Positions 1-8,651 are shown, numbered from the stretch's first letter. The stretch is 64,000 nt of DNA from CAZCEC01 sp964497615 (GCA_964497615.1 CAZCEC010000017.1:42775-106774), one strand, 5' to 3'. A program made the numbers and translations. Notes: generated from the sequence alone by a model not told the origin.

Positions 1-1761
1 CTAACCGTCCCCGGCGACGCGCGGCCGGAGAATGATGTGCTCGGCGCCATCCTGCTCGTCCAACCCGCCCCCCACGCGCTCATCGTGGCCCACCGCCCCG
101 ACGCGGGCCAACGCCTGCATACCGCCCTCAACCAGCACGCGCTGACAGCAAACGTGGTCGCGCCGTTCGATCTGCCCGCCGACGTCAACACCCTCTTGGC
201 CTATCAACTCGTCATCCTGGAGGACGTTTCCGCCGAAGCGCTCAACGTGGAGCAGTTGGCGTCCCTAAAGGCTTACGTGCAGGCGCAAGGCCGCGGCCTG
301 ATCGTCTTTGGCGGCCCGTCGTCCTACACTCTCGGCGGCTATTCGGGCACCCCGCTCGAAGACCTGCTGCCGGTCGAGCTCGAACCGCCTGAGCGCGTGG
401 AGCGCCCGCCGGCCAGCCTCGTGCTCATCCTCGACCACTCCGAGAGCATGTCTGGCCTCAAGGTTCAACTGGTGAAGGAAGCGGCCATGCGGGCCGTCGA
501 AATCCTGCGCCTGGGCGACCAGATTGGCGTGCTGGCCTTCAACCACACCTACGAATGGCCCGTGCCCCTCAGCGTCCTCGGCCCCGAGATCACCGTCCGC
601 CAGGCCCTGGACGGCATCTACGGCGTCCAGCCCTCTGGCGGCACGAATCTGCTGGACCCGCTGAGCGTGGGCCTGGCGGCCATGCTCCAACGCCCCTTCG
701 GCCAGCAGCATATCGTCCTGCTCACCGACGGCATCAGCGCCGTGGGCGAGCGCGCCGACTTCCAGGAAATCGTCGAGACCGCCCTGGCGAGCGACATCAC
801 CATCTCCACCATTGCCGTGGGCGATGACGCCGATATCGAATTGCTGTCGCTCATCGCCGAGTGGGGCCAGGGCCGTTTCCGCTTCGCCCAGCGTCCCGAA
901 GACATCCCGCGCATGATGGTGGCCGAAACCCAATATGCCGCCAGCGAAATGGTCCAGCGCGGCGCCATCCAGCCGCAGATCGAGATCGAGCACCCGCTGG
1001 TGAGCGGCTTTTCTGCCGCCGACTTTCCGCCCCTGGAAACGCATGTCGCGCTGCTGCCGCGCCCCGTCTTCGAGGCCGACACCGTCCTCACCACACCCCT
1101 GGAAGACCCCCTGCTGGCCGCCTGGCAATTCGGCCTGGGCCGCGTGGTGGCCTGGACCGGCGACGCCGCCCGCGAGTGGAGCCCCGGTTGGTCTACTTGG
1201 CCCCGCCTGAGCGAGTTCTGGATTCAGATGGTGCGCTACGCCCTGCCCGATCCCAGCCTGGGCCCCCTGCTGGTGCAGACCCGTTCAGAAGGCAGCGCCG
1301 TGACCATCACCATGATCGCCACCGGCGACGACAGCCGCGGCCTCAACCTGGGCGAGGCGCGCCTGCTGCTGGCCGCGCCCGACGACACCACCAGCGAGGT
1401 GTCCCTGCCGCAAGTCGCGCCCGGCGAGTATGCCGTCACCTTCGATGCGCCGCAGACCGGCGCCTACCGCGGCCTGGTGGTGCTGGAGAAGGATGGCCAG
1501 CGCTGGGAGGCGCCCGTGGGCCTGGCGGTGGGCTACTCGCCCGAATACAATCCGCGCACCGCCAGCGGCGCCGCCGTGCTCCAGCAAATCGCCGCCCTCA
1601 CCGGCGGCGCGGTGCTGGCCAGCCCGCTCGAAGCCGCCCTTGCGCCCGCCGAAGCCGCCAGCGCCGGCGCAGTCTCCTACGCGCCCTGGCTTCTGTTGGC
1701 CGCCGTGATCGGCTGGCCTATCGAAATCGCCATCCGCCGCCGCTGGCGGCCGTGGCGCTGA
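1..1761 (+). CDS. VWA-domain membrane protein, 5'-truncated
   Basis: The reading frame is open from the first base, so this gene begins upstream; the internal GTG at 37 is not a convincing start because the residues before it (a GDARPEND stretch) fit the family pattern preceding the glutamine-amidotransferase-like domain. From about residue 12 there is a GATase1-like Rossmann segment, then a von Willebrand A domain with a MIDAS-type DHSESMS motif at about residue 144 (counting from base 1) and a second conserved stretch VLLTDGIS. The C-terminus has one hydrophobic segment (APWLLLAAVIGWPIEIAI) followed by an arginine-rich tail, suggesting a single membrane anchor. The MoxR ATPase starts 23 bases downstream, the usual partner of VWA/BatA-type proteins, which MoxR chaperones are thought to help mature. 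Specific substrate unknown. Confidence 0.85.
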   Translation, partial: LTVPGDARPENDVLGAILLVQPAPHALIVAHRPDAGQRLHTALNQHALTANVVAPFDLPADVNTLLAYQLVILEDVSAEALNVEQLASLKAYVQAQGRGLIVFGGPSSYTLGGYSGTPLEDLLPVELEPPERVERPPASLVLILDHSESMSGLKVQLVKEAAMRAVEILRLGDQIGVLAFNHTYEWPVPLSVLGPEITVRQALDGIYGVQPSGGTNLLDPLSVGLAAMLQRPFGQQHIVLLTDGISAVGERADFQEIVETALASDITISTIAVGDDADIELLSLIAEWGQGRFRFAQRPEDIPRMMVAETQYAASEMVQRGAIQPQIEIEHPLVSGFSAADFPPLETHVALLPRPVFEADTVLTTPLEDPLLAAWQFGLGRVVAWTGDAAREWSPGWSTWPRLSEFWIQMVRYALPDPSLGPLLVQTRSEGSAVTITMIATGDDSRGLNLGEARLLLAAPDDTTSEVSLPQVAPGEYAVTFDAPQTGAYRGLVVLEKDGQRWEAPVGLAVGYSPEYNPRTASGAAVLQQIAALTGGAVLASPLEAALAPAEAASAGAVSYAPWLLLAAVIGWPIEIAIRRRWRPWR

Positions 1762-1784
1762 GAGACAAAGAAAGAGACAACCGC

Positions 1785-2867
1785 ATGACCACTTCCGCCC
1801 GCACCGCCGCCGCTCAGCCCAATCTTGAGCCGCCCGATGGCCTGACCATCAACGACTTCATCAGCACCTCGCGCGCCATCCTGGAACAGGTCAGCGGCGT
1901 GCTGGTCGGCCACGAGCAGCTCGTCGTCGAGTTTCTCATCACCCTGCTGGCGGGCGGCAACGCCCTGCTCGAAGGCNNNNNNNNNNCGGCCATCCTTGGC
2001 GGCGGCCATGTGCTGCTGGAAGGCGTGCCCGGCCTGGGCAAGACCCTGCTCGTCCGCACCCTGGCCCAGACCTTCTCCAGCACCTTCAACCGCATCCAGT
2101 TCACCCCCGACCTCATGCCGGCCGATATCACCGGCACCATGGTGCTGAGCGAGGACGACCAGGGCCGCCGCGGCTTCCGCTTTCACCCCGGTCCGGTCTT
2201 CGCCAATCTCGTCCTGGCCGATGAGATTAACCGCGCCACCCCGCGCACGCAGAGCGCCTTGCTGGAAGCGATGCAGGAGCGCCGCGTCACCATCTCCGGC
2301 GTCAGCCACGAACTGCCCGCGCCCTTCTTCGTCCTCGCCACCCAGAACCCGATCGAGATGGAAGGCACCTACCCCCTGCCAGAAGCCCAACTCGACCGTT
2401 TCTTCTTTAAGATTAATGTGGCCTTCCCCAGCGAAGAGGAGTTGATTGAGATTGCCCGCCGCACCACCGGCCCAGCCCAGCCCGCCGTCCAGCCCGTCGC
2501 CGACGGCGCCCGCATCCTGGCCATGCAGCGGCTGGCCCGCCAGGTGCCCATCGCCGACCACGTCACTGCCTACGCCGCGCGCCTGATCCTCGCCACGCAC
2601 CCGGACAATCCGCTCCGGCCAGAATCAGTCAAGCAGCACGTGCTCTATGGCGCCAGCCCGCGCGGCATGCAGGCCCTGATCATGGCGGCCAAGATTCACG
2701 CCCTGCTCGACGGCCGCCGGGCTGCCTCCACCGACGACGTGCGCGCCCTGGCCTACCCCGCCCTGCGCCACCGGCTGATCCTCAACTATGAAGCGCAGGC
2801 CGCCAACATCAGTGCCGACCAGGTGTTGCAGGGTGTGATGAACGCCGTAGCCGTTCCGGCCAAGTAG
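1785..2867 (+). CDS. MoxR-family AAA+ ATPase (contains assembly gap)
   Basis: ATG at 1785 follows the VWA gene. Walker A (GVPGLGKT), Walker B (LVLADEIN), sensor 1 (VLATQNP) and the C-terminal lid are all recognisable, as expected of a MoxR-type chaperone ATPase that works with VWA proteins. Near residue 60 the sequence runs NALLEG, then four unknown residues from the N gap, then HVLLEGVPG: the family has this segment only once, so the apparent repeat is most likely two divergent contig ends joined by the assembler. Without it the protein would be about 340 residues, normal for the family. It ends 7 bases before the convergent threonine synthase. Confidence 0.9.
   Translation: MTTSARTAAAQPNLEPPDGLTINDFISTSRAILEQVSGVLVGHEQLVVEFLITLLAGGNALLEGXXXXAILGGGHVLLEGVPGLGKTLLVRTLAQTFSSTFNRIQFTPDLMPADITGTMVLSEDDQGRRGFRFHPGPVFANLVLADEINRATPRTQSALLEAMQERRVTISGVSHELPAPFFVLATQNPIEMEGTYPLPEAQLDRFFFKINVAFPSEEELIEIARRTTGPAQPAVQPVADGARILAMQRLARQVPIADHVTAYAARLILATHPDNPLRPESVKQHVLYGASPRGMQALIMAAKIHALLDGRRAASTDDVRALAYPALRHRLILNYEAQAANISADQVLQGVMNAVAVPAK
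1977..1986. other. Assembly gap (10 N)
   Basis: Ten undetermined bases inside the MoxR gene. The roughly 30 bases on either side are similar to each other (both encode a GG-x-x-LLEG segment), so the gap probably joins overlapping but divergent contig ends rather than spanning missing sequence. Confidence 0.95.
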
Positions 2868-2874
2868 GCGCGGG

Positions 2875-4041
2875 TCAGTTTTCGCGGATGTACTTGATGC
2901 CTGTGCCCGTGTTGAACAACACAATGCGCTCGTCCGGCTGAACCCAGCCCTGCGCGGCGAGCTGCTCCAGGGCGGCCAGCGTGGCCGCCCCCTCTGGCGC
3001 GGCAAAGATGCCTTCCGTGCGGGCCAGCCGCGCCTGCGCCCGCGTGATGGCCTCATCCGTCACCGCCACTGCCGTGCCCGCGCTGGCGCGCAGGTCCGCC
3101 AGGATGATCTGATCCGCGAAGCTCTTGGGCACGCGCAGCCCAGAGGCCAGGGTGTGCGCCCCGGCCCAAAAGTCGCAGCGATCCGCACCGGCCGCAAAGG
3201 CCCGCACCACCGGCGCGCAGCCCGCCGCCTGCACCGCCACCATGCGCGGCCGGTCAGCCCGTTCCAGCCAGCCCAATGCTTCCAGTTCGGCAAAGGCTTT
3301 CCACATCCCCACCAGCCCCGTGCCCCCGCCGGTCGGGTAAATGATGACCTCCGGCAGCTCCCACCCAAACTGCTGAGCCAGTTCGTACCCCATCACCTTC
3401 TTGCCCTCACACCGGTAGGGCTCCTTGAAGGTGGAGACGTCGAACCACCCCTCGGCCCGCGCCTTCTCGCCTGCCAGCCGGGCCGCGTCGCTGATCAGCC
3501 CGTCAATCAACTCCACCGTCGCGCCTACGATGCGGCTCTCGGCCACATTCGCCAAGGGCGTGTCCTGGGGCATGAAGATGTGCGCGGCCAGCCCGGCCCG
3601 CGCGGCGTAAGCGGCCATCGCGCCCCCGGCATTGCCCGCCGTCGGGATGATGACCCGCTCTACGCCCAACTCCTTGGCCTTGGAGATGGCCGCCGACAGC
3701 CCCCGCGCCTTGAACGAGCCGGTCGGGTTGAGCCCCTCCTCCTTAACGTACAAGCGGCGCAGCCCCAGTTCCGCGCCCAGCCGGCCAGCCGGCAGCAGGG
3801 GCGTGTCGCCCTCGCCCAGGGTCACGATGTTGCCCGCGTCGAACACGGGCAGCAGTTCGCGCCAGCGCCACATCCCCGGCGCCCGGCGCGCCACGGCCTG
3901 GCGGTCAAGCTGCCGCCGCGCCGCTTGCAGATCGTATCCCGCCAGCAGCGGCGCCTGGCAATCGGGGCAGTACGTTTGGAGTTGGTCCGGAGAGAATTGC
4001 CGGCCACAGTTGGAGCAGTTCAGCGTGTTGAGGTACGACAT
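2875..4041 (-). CDS. thrC: Threonine synthase (PLP-dependent)
   Basis: 388 residues. The N-terminus carries a small zinc-ribbon-like segment (CSNCG at residues 9-13 and CPDC about 17 residues later), then the fold-type II PLP enzyme core: the PLP lysine lies in NPTGSFKARG, the phosphate-binding loop is PTAGNAGGA, and PTGGGTGLVG is the glycine-rich loop. It would convert O-phospho-L-homoserine to L-threonine in the cytosol. The zinc-ribbon form with C-terminal NTGTGIKY is typical of the thrC class found in Chloroflexota and archaea. It lies 37 bases downstream of an SDR gene on the same strand and may be co-transcribed with it. Confidence 0.92.
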   Translation of the reverse strand: MSYLNTLNCSNCGRQFSPDQLQTYCPDCQAPLLAGYDLQAARRQLDRQAVARRAPGMWRWRELLPVFDAGNIVTLGEGDTPLLPAGRLGAELGLRRLYVKEEGLNPTGSFKARGLSAAISKAKELGVERVIIPTAGNAGGAMAAYAARAGLAAHIFMPQDTPLANVAESRIVGATVELIDGLISDAARLAGEKARAEGWFDVSTFKEPYRCEGKKVMGYELAQQFGWELPEVIIYPTGGGTGLVGMWKAFAELEALGWLERADRPRMVAVQAAGCAPVVRAFAAGADRCDFWAGAHTLASGLRVPKSFADQIILADLRASAGTAVAVTDEAITRAQARLARTEGIFAAPEGAATLAALEQLAAQGWVQPDERIVLFNTGTGIKYIREN

Positions 4042-4078
4042 GTCGATTCCCGGTGTATGGCCCGGCGCGGCGGCGCGC

Positions 4079-4903
4079 TCACTTGGAGCCAGCCAGCACC
4101 GTCGTCTTGCCCAGCCCCTCCGGCCCCATGCCCATGTAGCCGCCATCCACCGCCAGGTCGGTGCCGGTGATGAAGGAAGCATCGTCGCTGAGGAGGAACA
4201 GGGCCGCGGCGGCAACTTCGATGGGTTCGCCGCACCGCCGGAGCATGTGATACTCCCCCCAAATCGGGTCCCACTTTTCGCGGCCGCCTCCATCCATGGC
4301 GGCGGCCTTGTACACCTCTTGCGTCCAGATCCAGCCAGGGCTGACGCTGTTGACGCGAATATTGAACGGCGCCAGGTCGAAGGCCATGCACTTGGTCAGG
4401 GTATGAACGGCGCCCTTCGCGGCATTGTACGTCCAGCGGTTGGGCTGGGCGATGAAGGCCGAGATGCTGGAGATATTGACGATGGCCCCGCCCCCGGACT
4501 GCTTGAGCGCCTCTGCCACGGCCTGGGTCATTTTGGCGTAGCCCACCGGGCCAACGCGCAGGCTGCGGTCCCAGTCCTCAGAGGTCGCCGCCAGCCCCTG
4601 CGCCGTAAACGAGAAGGCGTTGTTGACCAGATAGTCAACGCGCCCCCAGTGCTCCAGCGCGGCGGCCACCGCCCGCTGGCCCGTGGCCTCTGCGCCCACA
4701 TCGCCGTGGCAGAACCGCACGTCGCCACCCGCCGCAGCCAGTTCGTCGGCCGCCGCCTGGCCCGCCTCGCTGATATCCACAATCAGCACGCCCGCGCCTT
4801 CGCGGCTGAGTTCCCGCGCGATGGCGCGGCCAATGCCGGACCCGCCGCCGGTCACAATCCCGACTTTGCCTTGGAAGCGATTGGGTATGGGTTGGCGATC
4901 CAC
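4079..4903 (-). CDS. SDR-family oxidoreductase
   Basis: 274 residues. The start is taken as GTG at 4903 because an AAGGAG sequence lies 7 bases upstream and the protein then begins just before the nucleotide-binding TGGGSGIG motif; the open frame extends further upstream without support. The NNA structural motif, the catalytic serine in NISSISA and YNAAK (Tyr-x3-Lys) are present, and the C-terminus has the usual GTDLAVDGGY. It is a classical short-chain dehydrogenase/reductase using NAD(P)(H); the substrate cannot be read from sequence. Probable two-gene transcript with threonine synthase. Confidence 0.9.
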   Translation of the reverse strand: MDRQPIPNRFQGKVGIVTGGGSGIGRAIARELSREGAGVLIVDISEAGQAAADELAAAGGDVRFCHGDVGAEATGQRAVAAALEHWGRVDYLVNNAFSFTAQGLAATSEDWDRSLRVGPVGYAKMTQAVAEALKQSGGGAIVNISSISAFIAQPNRWTYNAAKGAVHTLTKCMAFDLAPFNIRVNSVSPGWIWTQEVYKAAAMDGGGREKWDPIWGEYHMLRRCGEPIEVAAAALFLLSDDASFITGTDLAVDGGYMGMGPEGLGKTTVLAGSK

Positions 4904-5268
4904 GGTGTTTCTCCTTGTCCTGTTTGGCGCCCGAGGCGCCCCGCCCCGGCGGGGTCGAATGGCCGGGATTGTACCCCGAACGCGGCCCCAGCCGCTGGGG
5001 GGCCGGCGGCTGGGCGAGATCGGGATCCGAAGCCGCCGCTCAACCCTGCGACGGTTACCCTGAACGCGCACGCCGCCAGCCCGGGCGGCGCGCCGCCGAC
5101 ACCCTGCTGGTCATCAAGTGGCCGGACCTGGCGCGTGGCCTGCACTGGCTTCCCTGGCTCTATGTCGCCTGTCCCCCGCTTGGCTCTGCCGCTCCACTTC
5201 GGCCCCGTGGGCGCGCTGGTCCGCAATCAGGTCTTCCGGCGGGTTGAAGAGCTGGGCAACGCCCTGGC

Positions 5269-6101
5269 GCTAAGGTCGTCTACCTGGCCGAGGTCAAGCG
5301 GAACTATCTCCCCCAGTGTCACCGGCAGATCGCCACTCGTTTCCCGGCGGACTGGCAGGTGCTGTTCGTCGAAACCTATCCCGTTGGCCTGAGCAATCCC
5401 TTGCGACCCTGCCGCAAAGGCCGGATCACCGACGTCACCGTGCCCGGCTTCAAGAACTTTCCCCAACCCTGGCTTCAGGCATTGGTGCGCCTCCGTGCGA
5501 TGCGCGCCGCGGCGGAGGCCGCCATCGGCGCCTGGCTGTTTTGCGTCCTCACCGCCGCGGGTTTTCGACGGCCTGAGGTCGGCCCGGTTTCCATCCTCTA
5601 CTACGCCCGCCGCCTCCCTGTCTGTTTCCCGGCGTGCCAGTCGTCCACGATCTGTGCGACCATCACCTGGCCTCTCCCCACACGCCGCCCTGGGCCTCAG
5701 CCTGCTTCGCCGCCCTCTGCCGCCTCGCAGCGCGGATCATCATCAGCGGGCAGGCCCTGGACGAGTTGGCGGCGGCCGCGCGCGCACCCATCCCGTCAAC
5801 CCCGCCCATCCTGCTGTGCCTGGGCACCCTCTATGAGTGGTTCGACTTTAACCTCATCCGCCGCGTGGCGCCGGCCCACCCTGCCAAACGCATTGTGCTG
5901 GTGGGGCCGGTGGCCCGCGCTGTGCGGAAGGAGGCGAACGCTCTGCTGGCGCTGCCGAACGTCACCACGACTGGCCGGGTATCCCAGCCCGGCGCGGATG
6001 AGTGGCTGGCGCAGGCCAGCATCTGTCTGGTCCCCTTTGTCTGGAACCCGCTGACCCGCAGCATCAACCCCAACAAGCTCTACGAATACCTGGCCCAATG
6101 A
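5269..6101 (+). pseudogene. Frameshifted, truncated glycosyltransferase
   Basis: In one frame from about 5269 the translation reads VVYLAEVKRNYLPQ, then WQVLFVETYPVG and GFKNFPQP, the N-terminal pattern of a GT4/TuaH-like glycosyltransferase. Near 5630 the homology moves to another frame (VVHDLCDHHLA, then LYEWFDFNLI, VLVGPVA and NPNKLYEYLA), so a one-base-type frameshift separates the halves. The protein ends right after the NKLYEYLA motif, where the family normally continues with another 60-100 residues. No start codon is convincing and the 350 bases upstream look like non-coding or decayed sequence. Read as a remnant of a cell-surface polysaccharide gene. Confidence 0.75.
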
Positions 6102-6288
6102 AACGCCCCGCCCCCTATGCGCCTGGCCCACTGCTGGCCGCCGTGATGCTGGCCGGGCTAGTCCTGCGCCTTTACGGCCTCGATTGGGGCACGCACTGGC
6201 GCACCGGGCTGGTGGACCATTCAGGCGCGCCCATCGGCCATTTCAGCACGACACCCGCGACGTGGCCGTTAGGCACCAATGGTCACAG

Positions 6289-6303
6289 GTGGCTGCTAGC
6301 CAC
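6289..6303. repeat. Short hairpin GTGGCT/AGCCAC
   Basis: Perfect 6-base arms with a 3-base loop. The 11 bases GTGGCTGCTAG from 6289 recur at 6428-6438, so the tRNA remnant is bracketed by an 11-base direct repeat. Confidence 0.6.
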
Positions 6304-6309
6304 AACGCC

Positions 6310-6358
6310 AACGGCGACTGACAGCCATAGATCCTGCAATAGGCCATTAGTCGCCGTT
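6310..6358. repeat. 10-bp inverted repeat, possible terminator
   Basis: AACGGCGACT at 6310-6319 is perfectly complementary to AGTCGCCGTT at 6349-6358, with a 29-base loop. On the plus strand it is followed by a short T run; on the minus strand it lies just downstream of the tRNA remnant. It could be a terminator or a recombination scar; the loop is long for an intrinsic terminator. Confidence 0.45.
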
Positions 6359-6364
6359 TTCACT

Positions 6365-6425
6365 TGAGCGGGTGGCGGGATTCGAACCCGCGCATAGCAG
6401 CTTGGAAGGACGCGCTCAGATGTTC
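6365..6425 (-). pseudogene. tRNA-Gly(TCC) 3' remnant
   Basis: Read on the minus strand: T-arm GCGGG/CCCGC with loop TTCGAAT (6375-6391), a 5-base variable loop, anticodon loop CTTCCAA (6402-6408, anticodon TCC) and an acceptor 3' strand CACCCGC (6368-6374) ending TCA. This is the usual 3' half of glycine tRNA. The anticodon stem has a mismatch, the D-arm is reduced to a TAGAACATC-like piece, and the matching 5' acceptor strand GCGGGTG is absent where expected. It is a truncated tRNA, as left when an element recombines at a tRNA 3' end. Confidence 0.65.
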
Positions 6426-6433
6426 TAGTGGCT

Positions 6434-6464
6434 GCTAGGCGTAAATGGCACTTTCACGCCTAGC
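6434..6464. repeat. 9-bp inverted repeat beside the tRNA remnant
   Basis: GCTAGGCGT at 6434-6442 pairs perfectly with ACGCCTAGC at 6456-6464 across a 13-base loop. It lies exactly where the 5' half of the tRNA should be. Function unknown; it may be the arm of an inserted element. Confidence 0.5.
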
Positions 6465-6661
6465 GGCCAGCCCATCTGGCCTCCCAAAAATCGCAAGTAT
6501 TAACCACGCGGATTGGTCCCGGGAATGGACATAAACCCTTGTGACGGCTAGCTTGCGCTGAGAAAAGTATAGCACAGATGAGCAAGGTGCCAGTGGCAAG
6601 TCTCGATCCGATTATGTTGATCAGCCCACACACGCAACAGACGTGTCGTCCGGCGTAATCG

Positions 6662-6690
6662 TTGACTCCCACTCAAATAGGGCTTATGAT
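6662..6690 (+). promoter_or_regulatory. Sigma70-type promoter of the GntR gene
   Basis: TTGACT at 6662-6667 and TATGAT at 6685-6690, separated by 17 bases, are a near-consensus -35/-10 pair. The expected transcription start (about 6697) coincides with the left edge of a 26-base palindrome, so the promoter is probably repressed by a protein bound there. Confidence 0.75.
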
Positions 6691-6697
6691 CAACACC

Positions 6698-6723
6698 AAC
6701 TCATCATGATAAGATGATGAGTT
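6698..6723. promoter_or_regulatory. Palindromic operator, probably for GntR autoregulation
   Basis: Perfect 10-base arms AACTCATCAT (6698-6707) and ATGATGAGTT (6714-6723) with a 6-base centre. It directly follows the promoter and precedes the GntR-family gene, the usual position for an autoregulatory operator of this family. Two ATG triplets lie inside the right arm, which argues that translation starts further on, at 6744. Confidence 0.7.
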
Positions 6724-6743
6724 CGCCATTTTTTTATGTAACT

Positions 6744-7496
6744 ATGTTCAGAGTCTCTCGCGAAGGCAACACCCCCCTCTTTTTTCAGTTGAGCGACGCC
6801 CTGACCGCTCAAATTCAGGCCGGCGCCTACGCGCCAGGCGACCTGCTTCCCTCGGAGAACGACCTGATCGCACAGTATTCAGTCTCGCGCACGACCGTTC
6901 GCCGGGCGATCCAGGAACTGGTCAACGACGGCCTGGCCTATACCATCCATGGCAAAGGTACCTTCGTCGCTGAGCGCCAACTCACCCAGCACCTGAACCG
7001 CCTCACGAGCTTCTCCCACGATGTGGCTCAACGTGGTATGCAGCCCTCGCGCCGCATTCTCCAGGTGGATATCCAGTTTCCCGATCAGCACCTGGCCGCC
7101 CAACTTCGCATCTCACCGTCTACCACCGTCATCTATCTGGCACGCCTGCTGCTGGCCGACGGCGAGCCCGTCTCCATCGGCCACACCTACCTCCCCACCA
7201 CCGTGATCGCGCCGCACCAAGGCGCCTTCACCAAGGCTGCCCTGGAGCAGGAAGGGCTGTATGCCTTGCTCAGACGCCTAGGCCTCGAACTGCTGGGCGG
7301 TGAGCAAATCGTGTCTGCCAGCGCCGCTAGTGCCGAGGAGGCGCAGCTGCTCGAAGTGCCGCCGGGCAGCCCGCTGCTGTCGAGCGAGCGTTTGGCCTGG
7401 GCTCAGCGCGAGACGCCGGTCGAATTTACCCTGATGAAATCCCGCTCCGACAAGGCCCGCTGGCGCATTGCGCTGGCGCCGGCGGACCTGGACTAA
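6744..7496 (+). CDS. GntR-family transcriptional regulator (HutC/UTRA type)
   Basis: The ATG at 6744 is preferred over 6714/6717 because those lie inside the operator and the protein then begins in the family manner (MFRVSREGNTPLFFQL). 250 residues: winged helix (LPSENDLIAQYSVSRTTVRRAIQ, roughly residues 36-58) and a UTRA effector-binding domain from about residue 85 to the end (ADGEPVSIGHTYLP and PVEFTLMKSRSDK are typical). It is the first gene before the BMP/ABC operon and probably represses it, with a nucleoside or nucleoside-derived ligand as inducer; that link is inferred from position. Confidence 0.88.
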   Translation: MFRVSREGNTPLFFQLSDALTAQIQAGAYAPGDLLPSENDLIAQYSVSRTTVRRAIQELVNDGLAYTIHGKGTFVAERQLTQHLNRLTSFSHDVAQRGMQPSRRILQVDIQFPDQHLAAQLRISPSTTVIYLARLLLADGEPVSIGHTYLPTTVIAPHQGAFTKAALEQEGLYALLRRLGLELLGGEQIVSASAASAEEAQLLEVPPGSPLLSSERLAWAQRETPVEFTLMKSRSDKARWRIALAPADLD

Positions 7497-7611
7497 GCCA
7501 CCGGCGCCGGCCGGCCGCAAGTGAGAGGAGGCCACGCTGCCTGATGCGTCTGACTGCCCGTCTAAGATTACGTCCATCCGCCCGGCTCTTGTTTCAGTGA
7601 GGAGAAGCTCG

Positions 7612-8634
7612 ATGTCTAAACGCCTGTCATCCCTGGCTGCCCTGATCGTCATCCTGGCGCTGGTTGCTGGGTGCGCCCCCCAGGCCACGGCCACGCCGTC
7701 CAATCAGCAACTCGAACCCGCCCAAGACCCGCAGCGCGTGGTCTTCCTGCTGGTGCAGCCGCTCAGCCCGTTTGAGATCGACATCTGGGACGCCATCGCC
7801 CGCACCCGCGACGATGGTTACGCCACCGAGATCAAGCTGATCGAAATGAAGGACCCGGCCGAATATGAGACCACCATCCGGCGCGTCAGCCAGGAAGGTT
7901 ACGATCTGGTCGTGGGCGCCTTCTTTCTGATCAAGGAACCGTTCCTGAAGGTTGCCCCCGAGTTCCCCGACACTCACTACGTGCTGGTCTACGAGACCGT
8001 GCCCGATCCGATCACCGACTTTCCCAACGTGCGCGGGATCGTGTACGATGTGCAGGAAGGCTCCTATGTCTGCGGCGTGGCCGCGGCCCACATGAGCGCC
8101 GCCGACCGCGTCGGCTTCGTGGGCGGGTCCGACTTCCCCGGCATCATCAAGTTCCTGGCCGGCTATGAGGCCGGGCTCAAGTCGGTCAAGCCCAACATCA
8201 CGTTGGATGTGGCCTTTGCCGGCACCTTCACCGACCCCGATAAGGGCTACGAGCTTGGCAACTCCCTGTATGAGCGCGGCGACGACGTGGTGATGCACGC
8301 GGCCAACAAGACCGGCCTGGGCCTGTTCATCTCGGCCGTCGAGCAGGGCCGCTACGCCGTCGGGGTGGACATTGACCAGACCGGCGAGGCGCCCACCGCG
8401 GTGTTGTGCTCGGCGCTGACCAACCCCGGTGAGTCGGTCTATCGCGCCATCCGCGATGCGGCCACCGCCAGCTGGGTGGGCGGCAACGTGAGCTGGGGCG
8501 TGGACGACGGCGTGCCCGCTGCCACCCTCAACGCCGACCTGCTGACGGCCGATGCGCTCAAGGCGGCCCAAGACGCGGAAGCCAAGATCCGCAGCGGCGA
8601 GATCACCGTGCCCGACAGCACCGACACCCGCTAA
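7612..8634 (+). CDS. BMP-family nucleoside-binding lipoprotein of an ABC transporter
   Basis: 340 residues. N-terminal lipoprotein signal peptide with lipobox LVAGC (Cys 21), then a low-complexity linker and a basic-membrane-protein/PnrA-type periplasmic-binding fold (VGAFFLIKEPFLKVAPEFPD, VGFVGGSDFP, GVDIDQTGEAP). GAGGAG lies 8 bases before the ATG. BMP/PnrA proteins bind purine or pyrimidine nucleosides outside the membrane and deliver them to an ABC permease, which is encoded immediately downstream. The salvage genes at the end of the cluster support nucleosides as substrate. Confidence 0.9.
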   Translation: MSKRLSSLAALIVILALVAGCAPQATATPSNQQLEPAQDPQRVVFLLVQPLSPFEIDIWDAIARTRDDGYATEIKLIEMKDPAEYETTIRRVSQEGYDLVVGAFFLIKEPFLKVAPEFPDTHYVLVYETVPDPITDFPNVRGIVYDVQEGSYVCGVAAAHMSAADRVGFVGGSDFPGIIKFLAGYEAGLKSVKPNITLDVAFAGTFTDPDKGYELGNSLYERGDDVVMHAANKTGLGLFISAVEQGRYAVGVDIDQTGEAPTAVLCSALTNPGESVYRAIRDAATASWVGGNVSWGVDDGVPAATLNADLLTADALKAAQDAEAKIRSGEITVPDSTDTR

Positions 8635-8651
8635 TCGACCGGCCTCCAATG

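Larger units (their letters stand above)
6098..6367 (+). pseudogene. N-terminal remnant of a membrane glycosyltransferase (GT39-like)
   Basis: ATG overlaps the TGA of the preceding remnant. The first ~30 residues contain a hydrophobic helix and a LRLYGLDW motif as at the N-terminus of dolichyl-phosphate-mannose-type (GT39) membrane glycosyltransferases. After that the family pattern stops and the remaining ~60 residues are low-complexity translation through hairpin-rich non-coding DNA up to the tRNA remnant. The gene was therefore cut by a rearrangement close to 6200. Confidence 0.55.

Noticed and set aside
265..1128. Long minus-strand open frame opposite the VWA gene
   Set aside because: Shadow frame of a high-GC gene; no recognisable domain and the plus-strand frame is clearly coding. 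The same applies to the long antisense frames opposite the transporter, helicase and ParB genes.
6365..6425. A functional tRNA-Gly
   Set aside because: The 5' acceptor strand and D-arm are missing and the anticodon stem has a mismatch.
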